Source: an uncultured Schumannella sp. (GTDB lineage: Bacteria; Actinomycetota; Actinomycetes; Actinomycetales; Microbacteriaceae). Taken from it: a stretch of DNA of 64,000 nucleotides. The position numbers and the translations under genes were made by a program. Position 1 is the stretch's first letter; each line of letters opens with the position of its first letter. The stretch is taken from positions 16,154 to 80,153 of the forward strand of contig NZ_CAJQNT010000027.1 in the NCBI RefSeq assembly GCF_905479755.1, written 5' to 3'. This document shows, piece by piece, positions 15,970 to 22,919 of the stretch. The notes under the pieces are model-generated. The model was not told the DNA's origin and searched no databases. It was given only the letters and a program-made list of their open reading frames with translations.

Positions 15970-16013
15970 AGGCGCGGGGTGGGCGCGGGGCGGGCGCGGG
16001 GCGCGGGACGGCG

Positions 16014-16032
16014 GCGCGGGGCGCCCCCGCGC
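16014..16032 (-). terminator. GC-rich hairpin after the class-III aminotransferase gene
   Basis: GCGCGGGG and CCCCGCGC form a perfect 8-bp stem with a 3-base loop, 12 bases beyond the stop codon of the minus-strand aminotransferase gene. There is no T-run, as is common in high-GC actinobacteria. The preceding G-rich stretch (15970-16013) is otherwise featureless. Confidence 0.5.
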
Positions 16033-16044
16033 GGCAACCGGCGC

Positions 16045-17412
16045 TCAGCCGAACAGCGAGGCGACCGCGTCGCGGAACGCGACCGTGTGACGCGCCACAT
16101 CCTCGCTCGTGGTGGCCGGACACATGAGCGCCATGTTGTGAAACGGCGTGATCAGAATGCCGCGGTTCAGCGCGTGCAGGTGCAGGTACTGTTGCAGCTC
16201 GAAATCGTCGGCCTCGGCCGCCTCGCGACCGTCGCGCGGCGGCGTCGCGCGGAAGCTGTACTCGGCGCGGCACCCGAGCTGGGTGACCTGCCACGGCGCG
16301 TCGAACTCGTCGATGGAGGCCTGAACGCCCTCGGTCCACTCGCGGGCGCGCTCGATCATGCCCGGATACGCCTCGGCGGTGAGCACCTCGCCGAGCGTTG
16401 CTCGCACTCCCGCCATCGACAGGGCGTTTCCGGCGAGCGTGCCGCCGACTCCCCCGACGTCGAGATCCTCGCGCCCCTCCCCGCGCCAGTGCAGGCTCTC
16501 GGCCACCCGTTCGGCGAGAGCGTCGGTCATTCCCCACGCCGCCGCCGGGATGCCGCCCCCGATCGTCTTGCCGACCACCACGACATCGGGTCGAAGCCCG
16601 TCGCGCGCGGTCATTCCGCCAGGGCCCGCGCACAGGGTGTGCGTCTCGTCGATCACGAGGAGCGTGCCGCTCGCATCGCACGCGGCGCGAACCGCCTCGT
16701 GCCAGCCCGGCTCCGGCAGCACGATCCCGATGTTGGTGAGTGCCGGTTCGATGAGCACCGCGGCGACCTCGTGCGAGGCGAGCGCCGCCTCCATTGCCGG
16801 GATGTCGTTGAACGGCACCACAACCGTCGTCTCCGCCGGGTCCACGGGCGGGCCGATGTTGCCGCGCCGCGACACGACACGACCTTCCTCGTCGAGCGTG
16901 GCGTACGCCTCGTCGACGGTGCCGTGGTAGCAGTAGTCGATCACGAGCACCTTGGCGCGCCCGGTCGCCTGCCGCGCGTAGCGCAGCACATGGCGGTTGG
17001 CGTCGGTGGCGCTCAGCGTGAACTGCCAGCGCGGCAGCCCGAAGCGCTCGGCCAGCAGACCGGCGGCGGACGCCGCATCCGCGGTCGGAAGCATGAAAGT
17101 GGATCCGCGACGCAACTGCGCGGTGATCGCGGCCACCGACTTCTCGGGAGCGTGCCCGACCATCGCGCCGGTGTCACCGAGGCACAGGTCGACGTGGTCG
17201 ATCCCGTCAGCGCACTCGAAGTGCGCCCCCGCCGCGGCCACCACATAGGGAGGCCACGGGCCCGGCCACTTCGCCATCCAGAGCATCGGCACCCCGTCGG
17301 GCAGGTGTTCGCGCCCCGCCTCGAACAGCCGCCGGGATTCGGGGCGCGCCGCGGCGTAGCGCGCCAGTTCGTCCTCGAACAGTCGCGCGAGCCGCTGCCG
17401 GTCGGCGTACAT
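16045..17412 (-). CDS. Class-III aminotransferase, glutamate-1-semialdehyde aminomutase-like
   Basis: A 455-residue PLP enzyme. The Asp motif LVIDETHTLCAGPGG and the PLP lysine in VVVGKTIGGGIPAAAWG are present, with GGVGGTLAGN before the C-terminal domain, as in the aminomutase-like branch (the family usually has GTLSGNP). It is not a heme-pathway HemL, because the N-terminal LWMAKWPGPWPPYV region differs and it sits last in a polyamine transporter operon. ATG 17412 is four bases after the potC stop. A role as an amine or amino-acid transaminase for the imported substrate is inferred. Confidence 0.85.
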   Translation of the reverse strand: MYADRQRLARLFEDELARYAAARPESRRLFEAGREHLPDGVPMLWMAKWPGPWPPYVVAAAGAHFECADGIDHVDLCLGDTGAMVGHAPEKSVAAITAQLRRGSTFMLPTADAASAAGLLAERFGLPRWQFTLSATDANRHVLRYARQATGRAKVLVIDYCYHGTVDEAYATLDEEGRVVSRRGNIGPPVDPAETTVVVPFNDIPAMEAALASHEVAAVLIEPALTNIGIVLPEPGWHEAVRAACDASGTLLVIDETHTLCAGPGGMTARDGLRPDVVVVGKTIGGGIPAAAWGMTDALAERVAESLHWRGEGREDLDVGGVGGTLAGNALSMAGVRATLGEVLTAEAYPGMIERAREWTEGVQASIDEFDAPWQVTQLGCRAEYSFRATPPRDGREAAEADDFELQQYLHLHALNRGILITPFHNMALMCPATTSEDVARHTVAFRDAVASLFG

Positions 17413-17416
17413 TCTT

Positions 17417-18265
17417 CTAGCCGGACTTCGCGAGTTTCTTGCGCCGCGCCGCCGCCGAGAGCTGCGAGACCACGACAAGAACGATGGCCGCGAAGAACAC
17501 CGCCGAGGCGATCACGTTCGCCTGCGCGGGGATGCCGCGGGCGGCCGCTGTGTAGACGTACTTCGGGAAGGTCACCGCCGCCCCCGAGTTGAAGTTCGTG
17601 ATGATGAAGTCATCGAAGCTGAGCGCGAAGGAGAGCAGCGCCGCGGCGATGATGCCGGGAAGCAGCAGCGGGAAGGTGATCCGCCAGAACACCTGCCCGG
17701 GGCTCGCATACAGGTCGCGCCCCGCCTCTTCGAGCGCCGGATCAAGGCTCGCCACCCGGGCGCGCACCGTCACCACGACGAAGCTGATGCAGAACATCGT
17801 GTGGGCGATGATGATCGTCAGCAGGCCCTTCGGGATGCCCGCCGAGAGGAACTGAGCGGCAAGCCCGGCGCCGAGCACGACCTCGGGCGTCGCCATCGGC
17901 AGGAAAAGCAAGAGCGTGGTCGCGGCCCGGAACTTGAAGCGGTAGCGCACGAGCGCGATCGCCATCGCCGTGCCGAGCGTTGTCGCGGCGATCGTCGCGG
18001 CGCCCCCAACGAGGATGCTGTTGCCGAAGGCGACGCAGACCTCCGGCTGGTCGCAGATGTTCAGCCAGTTGTCGAACGTGAAGCCGCGCCAGACGATATT
18101 GGTGCGCCGCACGTCGTTGAACGAGAACACGATCGTGTAGGCGATCGGGATCAGCAAGAACACGAGCGCGAGGATCGAGTAGGCGCCGAGGCCCCACTTG
18201 CCCACGCCGAGACGGAACGGGGCACGCTTGGGCGCCGGACGCGTCGCCGTGACGGAATTGCTCAC
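17417..18265 (-). CDS. potC: Spermidine/putrescine-type ABC permease (PotC family)
   Basis: Inner-membrane subunit of 282 residues with six predicted helices. It has the binding-protein-dependent permease (EAA) loop EEAGRDLYASPGQVFWRITFPLLLPG and the Pot-family DDFIITNFNSG segment. The start overlaps the potB stop by 4 bp. The operon order on the minus strand is potD-potA-potB-potC-aminotransferase. Confidence 0.92.
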   Translation of the reverse strand: MSNSVTATRPAPKRAPFRLGVGKWGLGAYSILALVFLLIPIAYTIVFSFNDVRRTNIVWRGFTFDNWLNICDQPEVCVAFGNSILVGGAATIAATTLGTAMAIALVRYRFKFRAATTLLLFLPMATPEVVLGAGLAAQFLSAGIPKGLLTIIIAHTMFCISFVVVTVRARVASLDPALEEAGRDLYASPGQVFWRITFPLLLPGIIAAALLSFALSFDDFIITNFNSGAAVTFPKYVYTAAARGIPAQANVIASAVFFAAIVLVVVSQLSAAARRKKLAKSG

Positions 18266-19179
18266 AACAGGTCCTCCGTTCCACTGCGGCGCACGTAGAT
18301 GCTGACCAGCACGAGGATCGCCGCCATCAACACGATCGAGAGCGCGGCGGCCGCGGGGAAGTTCTGCAGCACCAGGAAGTTCGCCTCGATCACGTTTCCG
18401 ATCATCACCGTGTCGGTCGATCCGAGGAAGTCGCGGCTCGCGTTGATGTAGTCACCGGCCGCGGGGATGAAGGTCAGCAGCGTTCCGGAGATGACACCCG
18501 GCAGCGACAGCGGCACCGTCACCCGCAGGAAGGTGCTCGTCGGGCTCGCGTACAGGTCTCCGCCCGCCTCCACGTACCGCAGATCCAGCCGCTCCAGCGA
18601 GGTGTAGATCGGCAGCGTCATGAACGGGATGAAGTTGTAGGTCAGACCGAAGATCACCGAGAACGGGGTGCCGGTGATGTAGTCGCCGGGGGCCATGAGC
18701 GAGAGCGCCTGCAGCGCCCCGACGACGACGCCCTCGTCGGAGAAGATCTGCTTCCAGGCGAGCGTGCGCAGCAGGAAGCTGATGAAGAACGGCGCGATCA
18801 CCAGGGTGAGCGCGAGCGCCTGCCAGAGCGGGAAGCGACGCAGTTTGACGCCGATGAAGTACGCCAAGGGGTAGCCGATGATGAGAGCGAAGAACGTCGC
18901 CGTCGCCGCATACCCGAACGAGCGGATGATCACCGGCCAGTAGGTCTCGATGACCGTGACGTAGTTCTCCCACTTGAACGCGTAGTCGTACTGCCCGATA
19001 TCCCCGAACTCTCGGGGCGCCTGCAGGCTCGTCAGGATGAGCGAGAACAGGGGGACGAGGAAGAACAGCAGCAGGTAGAACGCGCCCGGCAGCAGCAGAA
19101 ACAGCGCGACCGGGCTCCGCCGACGGACCGCCGGTTCCGTGACGGTCGCGGGCGTTCCGGCGAAGGCTCCGAAGGCCAT
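18262..19179 (-). CDS. potB: Spermidine/putrescine-type ABC permease (PotB family)
   Basis: Membrane subunit of 305 residues. A short cytoplasmic leader is followed by six helices, with the EAA loop VEAGGDLYASPTSTFLRVTVPLSLPG and the family motif PAAGDYINASRDFLGS. It begins two bases after the potA stop and overlaps the potC start. Pairs with PotC to form the translocation channel. Confidence 0.92.
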   Translation of the reverse strand: MAFGAFAGTPATVTEPAVRRRSPVALFLLLPGAFYLLLFFLVPLFSLILTSLQAPREFGDIGQYDYAFKWENYVTVIETYWPVIIRSFGYAATATFFALIIGYPLAYFIGVKLRRFPLWQALALTLVIAPFFISFLLRTLAWKQIFSDEGVVVGALQALSLMAPGDYITGTPFSVIFGLTYNFIPFMTLPIYTSLERLDLRYVEAGGDLYASPTSTFLRVTVPLSLPGVISGTLLTFIPAAGDYINASRDFLGSTDTVMIGNVIEANFLVLQNFPAAAALSIVLMAAILVLVSIYVRRSGTEDLL

Positions 19180-19181
19180 CG

Positions 19182-20378
19182 CTAGGCCTTCCCGAGCTCC
19201 GCCTCGAGCCGCTGGCGTTGCTGCAGCGCGATCGATCGGGTGTCGTCATCCGGGTCGAAGCGGCGCAGGTCGGCCGGGTCGTCGGCAAGCCCGAAGCCGT
19301 GCTCGACGTTCCAGGTCACCCACACCTCGGCGCCGTCGTGCACGGCGGGGCCGAATCCCATGTTCTGGGCGAAGGCGACGATGTTGCCGACCCCGGGGAT
19401 GCCGATCTGGTACTGGGTGCTGACGCCCGAGAACGAGACGTCGTTCACGCGCCCCGGCCCGAGCATGTTCACGCCCGCCTTCGCGGCAGGCTCCTTCGCA
19501 TGCACCGTGAGCTTCTCCGGTCGCACGCCGATCGTCACCTCGCCGGAGTGGCGTTGGGCGCGCTCGGTCGGCGTCGCGATCTTCCGTCCGGCGACGTCGA
19601 CGACGATGGTGTCGCCGGCACCGGCAACGACCGGACCCGAGAACAGGTTCGACTGGCCGAGGAAGTTCGCGACGAACGCGGTCTTCGGCAACTCGTAGAG
19701 CTCCTCGGGGGCGCCCATCTGTTCGATCCGCCCCTTGTTCATGACCGCGATCGTGTCGGCCATGGTCATGGCCTCCTCCTGATCGTGCGTCACGTGCAAG
19801 AAGGTCAGCCCGACATCATCCTGGATGTCTTTCAGCTCGATCTGCATCTGCCGACGCAGCTTCAGGTCGAGCGCACCGAGCGGCTCATCGAGCAGCAGCA
19901 GCGCCGGACGGTTGACGACGGCGCGGGCGAGAGCGACGCGCTGTTGCTGACCGCCCGACAACGACGCCGGACGCCGCTGTGCGAGGTGATCGAGTTCCAC
20001 CAGACGCAGTGCCTCGTGCGCGAGTCCCATCGCGTTGTCGATCTTGCGACGCTTCAACCCGAAGGCGACGTTGTCGATGATCGACATGTGCGGGAACAGG
20101 GCGTAGCTCTGGAACACCGTGTTGACTGGACGGCGGTACGTCTTGACGTGGGTCACGTCGTTGCCGCCGATCAAGATCTGCCCGGATGTCGGATCCTCGA
20201 GCCCCGCAATGAGACGCAGGGTCGTCGTCTTGCCGCAGCCTGAGGGCCCCAGCAGGGCGAAGAACGACCCGGCCGGGATCATCAGATCGAGCTCTTCGAT
20301 CGCGGTGAATCCGGGGAACCGCTTGCTCACGCCGACCAGTTCGAGGTCGGCACCCGATTCGGCGAAGGTGCTCGCCAT
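19182..20378 (-). CDS. potA: Spermidine/putrescine-type ABC transporter ATP-binding protein
   Basis: ABC ATPase of 398 residues. Walker A LLGPSGCGKTTTLR, signature LSGGQQQRVALARA, Walker B LLLLDEPLGALD and switch HVTHDQEEA are intact. A C-terminal TOBE-like domain (about 275-365; GVRPEKLTV) is typical of PotA and MalK-type subunits. It lies 25 bp after the potD stop codon. Confidence 0.94.
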   Translation of the reverse strand: MASTFAESGADLELVGVSKRFPGFTAIEELDLMIPAGSFFALLGPSGCGKTTTLRLIAGLEDPTSGQILIGGNDVTHVKTYRRPVNTVFQSYALFPHMSIIDNVAFGLKRRKIDNAMGLAHEALRLVELDHLAQRRPASLSGGQQQRVALARAVVNRPALLLLDEPLGALDLKLRRQMQIELKDIQDDVGLTFLHVTHDQEEAMTMADTIAVMNKGRIEQMGAPEELYELPKTAFVANFLGQSNLFSGPVVAGAGDTIVVDVAGRKIATPTERAQRHSGEVTIGVRPEKLTVHAKEPAAKAGVNMLGPGRVNDVSFSGVSTQYQIGIPGVGNIVAFAQNMGFGPAVHDGAEVWVTWNVEHGFGLADDPADLRRFDPDDDTRSIALQQRQRLEAELGKA

Positions 20379-20403
20379 GGTCGTCTCGCGCCCGTCCCTC
20401 GGC

Positions 20404-21612
20404 CTAGGCGCCCAGAAGAACAGCCTGGAACGCGCTGTCGAAGGACTGCTCCTCCGCGGAGGTGAGACCGCGGAAGACCTTGACCTGCGAGAGCGTCTCG
20501 GCGTTCGGGAAGATCAGCTGGTCGTCGGCGAGTTCGGGGTCGATGGCGAGCATCGCCTCCTGGGCTCCCTCGACGGGCGTGATGTAGTTCACCCAGGCCG
20601 CCACCTCGGCCGCGACCTCAGGCTCGTAGTAGTAGTTGATGAGCGTCTCGGCGTTGGTCTTGCGCGTCGAGCCGATCGGAATCATGTAGTTGTCGTTCCA
20701 CAGGGTGCCGCCACCCTCGGGAATCATGAACTCCCACTTGTCGCCGGCCTCGTAGTTGATGACCGTGATGTCGCCCGACCAGCAGATCGCCACCAGGGTG
20801 TCCTCGTTGACGAGGTCGTCGAGGTAGGAGTTGCCGGCGACGTTGCGGATCTGACCGTTGGTGATCTGCTCGCGGAACACGTCGAGGGCGTTCTGGAACT
20901 GGTCCTCGGTGAAGTCGCCCGAGATGTCGACGCCCTGCTCGCTCATGATGACGCCGATCGTGTCGCGCATCTCGCTCAGCACGCCCACGCGGCCCTTGAA
21001 CTCCGGCTTCCACAGATCCGACACCGAGCGGATGCCCTCCGGCACGCGCTCCTTGTTCCAGGCGATCCCGGCGAAGCCGCCCTGCCACGGGAGGGAGTTC
21101 GTGCGCCCCGGGTCGAAGCTCACGTCGACCAGGCTCGGGTTGAGGTTGGACTTATTGGGGATGTTGGCGTCGTTCAGCGGCTGCGTGTAGCCGAGACGGA
21201 TCCAGCGGTTGCACATCCAGTCGGTGAGGCAGACCAGGTCGGCGCCGATGTCACGACCCAGCACCAGCTGGTCGCGCACCTTCGCGTAGTAGGTGTTGTT
21301 GTCGTCGATGTCGACGAGGTAGTTGACGGCGATCCCGGTCTCGGCGATGAACGCATCGAGCGTGGGGTTGTTGCCGTCGTCGTCCTCATCGAGGTACGCG
21401 GGCCAGTTCGCCCAGTTGAGCGTCGGGTCGTTCGCGGAGTTGTCGGTCGCGGCGGTCGGCGCTTCGGTGCCCGAGGGGGTGCACGCGGCGAGTGCGAGGG
21501 CCGTCGCGCCCGCGCCGGCACCCGCAAGAACAGCACGTCGGCTGAGTTGGGAGCGTCGCGCCTGCGCAACGAGTTGGCGGATGATCGGATCTTCGGGAAG
21601 CTGCCGAGTCAT
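20404..21612 (-). CDS. potD: Polyamine-binding protein with Tat-type lipoprotein signal
   Basis: Extracytoplasmic binding protein of 402 residues that should deliver putrescine or spermidine to PotABC. The N-terminus has an SRRAVLAGAGAGATALALAAC signal: a twin arginine, a hydrophobic core and a lipobox cysteine, so export as a folded Tat lipoprotein is likely. The body matches the spermidine/putrescine-binding family (NWANWPAYLDED, LVCLTDWMCNRWIR). The ATG at 21612 follows GAGGAGA; the longer open frame upstream is not supported. First gene of the operon, divergent from ald. Confidence 0.9.
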   Translation of the reverse strand: MTRQLPEDPIIRQLVAQARRSQLSRRAVLAGAGAGATALALAACTPSGTEAPTAATDNSANDPTLNWANWPAYLDEDDDGNNPTLDAFIAETGIAVNYLVDIDDNNTYYAKVRDQLVLGRDIGADLVCLTDWMCNRWIRLGYTQPLNDANIPNKSNLNPSLVDVSFDPGRTNSLPWQGGFAGIAWNKERVPEGIRSVSDLWKPEFKGRVGVLSEMRDTIGVIMSEQGVDISGDFTEDQFQNALDVFREQITNGQIRNVAGNSYLDDLVNEDTLVAICWSGDITVINYEAGDKWEFMIPEGGGTLWNDNYMIPIGSTRKTNAETLINYYYEPEVAAEVAAWVNYITPVEGAQEAMLAIDPELADDQLIFPNAETLSQVKVFRGLTSAEEQSFDSAFQAVLLGA

Positions 21613-21682
21613 GACGGGGATCTCCTCACGGTCACGCGAATAGTTCCGGCTGTGGCGCCGTGTGTCGATACTGGCACAGCGG

Positions 21683-21744
21683 GTTCCCCGAGGGAACGGA
21701 AATCGCGCAAAACCTCCATCCCGAAACATAGATTTCACGAAATC
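21683..21744. promoter_or_regulatory. Two dyads in the potD-ald divergent intergenic region
   Basis: The 191-bp region between potD and ald holds GTTCCC-CGA-GGGAAC (21683-21697) and GATTTC-AC-GAAATC (21731-21744), both perfect inverted repeats, in a locally AT-rich stretch. They are well placed to control both promoters. An Lrp/AsnC regulator of alanine dehydrogenase is the obvious candidate, since one is encoded at 41988, but this is inference. Confidence 0.45.
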
Positions 21745-21791
21745 CGCGTTGAACTCCAAAAATAATTGCGGAATCCGTGGAGCGCCCGGGC

Positions 21792-21797
21792 TACGCT
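21792..21797 (+). promoter_or_regulatory. -10 element of ald, leaderless type
   Basis: TACGCT-N6-ATG. The same TACGCT hexamer at the same spacing precedes ogt at 47571. No ribosome-binding site lies before the start codon. Confidence 0.55.
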
Positions 21798-21803
21798 GAA
21801 AGC

Positions 21804-22919
21804 ATGAAGGTCGGGGTTCCGAGCGAGATCAAGAACAATGAGTTCCGCGTGGCCATCACCCCCGCGGGCGTCCACGAACTCAGCAGTCACGGCCACGAGG
21901 TCACGGTGCAAAGCGGCGCGGGCCTCGGCTCGTCCATCACCGATGATGACTACCGCGGCGCCGGCGCACACATCGCCGATGAGGCGGCGACGGTGTGGAA
22001 CGAGTCGGAACTCATCCTCAAGGTGAAAGAGCCGATCGAGTCCGAGTACCGCTACTTCCGGCCCGACCTCACCCTCTTCGCCTACCTACACCTCGCCGCC
22101 GAGCGCGAGCTCACCGAAGCCCTGATGGCGAGCGGAATCACCGCGATCGCCTACGAAACCGTGCAGCTGCCCTCGCGGGCGCTCCCCCTGCTGGCCCCGA
22201 TGAGTGAGGTCGCCGGTCGGCTGGCACCGATCGTCGGCGCCAACGCCATGATGAGCCCGAACGGCGGACCGGGGATCCTGGTTCCCGGTGTTCCGGGAAC
22301 GCGCTCCGCCGAGGTGGTCATCCTCGGCGGCGGCGTCGCCGGAACCAACGCGGCGGCCGTCAGCGTCGGCCTCGGCGCCCGAGTCACCATCCTCGACACC
22401 AACATCGCGCGGCTGCGTGAACTCGATGCCCTGTACGCGGGCCGCGTGCGCACGGTCGTGTCCAACCGTTTCGAGATCGAACTCGCGGTCTGCGAAGCCA
22501 ACCTCGTCGTCGGCTCGGTGCTCGTGCCCGGCGCCAAGGCGCCCAAGCTCGTCAGCAACGAGCTCGTGTCGCGCATGAAGCCGGGCAGCGTGCTCGTCGA
22601 CATCGCAGTGGATCAGGGCGGCTGCTTCGAAGACAGCCACCCGACGACGCACGCCGACCCCACGTTCCGGGTTCACGACTCGCTGTTCTACTGCGTGGCG
22701 AACATGCCCGGGGCGGTGGCGCACACCTCGACCTATGCGCTCACCAATGCGACGTTGCCGTACGCCGCGACGCTCGCAAATCTGGGGTGGCGCGAGGCGC
22801 TGCGCCGCGACCCGGCGCTCGCGCTCGGGCTCAACGTGCACGCGGGCGCCCTGGTCACCGAACCCGTCGCCCTCGCCCACGGACTGCCGTCGGCCCCGCT
22901 GGCCTCAGTTCTCGCCTAG
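21804..22919 (+). CDS. ald: Alanine dehydrogenase
   Basis: NAD-dependent enzyme interconverting L-alanine and pyruvate plus ammonia, 371 residues. It has the N-terminal MKVGVPSEIKNNEFRVAITP signature, the catalytic-site segments LILKVKEP and LFAYLHLA, the NAD-binding VVILGGGVAGTNAA and the late DIAVDQGGCFED motif. ATG 21804 is chosen over an upstream in-frame ATG because the domain starts there and a -10 element lies 6 bases upstream. It can release ammonia from alanine made by pyruvate-dependent aminotransferases such as that at 42468. It converges with the FtsK-like gene and overlaps it by 15 bp. Confidence 0.96.
   Translation: MKVGVPSEIKNNEFRVAITPAGVHELSSHGHEVTVQSGAGLGSSITDDDYRGAGAHIADEAATVWNESELILKVKEPIESEYRYFRPDLTLFAYLHLAAERELTEALMASGITAIAYETVQLPSRALPLLAPMSEVAGRLAPIVGANAMMSPNGGPGILVPGVPGTRSAEVVILGGGVAGTNAAAVSVGLGARVTILDTNIARLRELDALYAGRVRTVVSNRFEIELAVCEANLVVGSVLVPGAKAPKLVSNELVSRMKPGSVLVDIAVDQGGCFEDSHPTTHADPTFRVHDSLFYCVANMPGAVAHTSTYALTNATLPYAATLANLGWREALRRDPALALGLNVHAGALVTEPVALAHGLPSAPLASVLA

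Noticed and set aside
15663..16044. Possible small gene or non-coding RNA gene in the repeat-rich gap
   Set aside because: Frames through it are low-complexity and lack a ribosome-binding site; the repeats and hairpins explain the region. A structured RNA cannot be excluded but is not supported.
16045..17412. Annotation as hemL (glutamate-1-semialdehyde aminomutase)
   Set aside because: No other heme genes are nearby, the N-terminal region differs from HemL and the gene ends a polyamine transporter operon.
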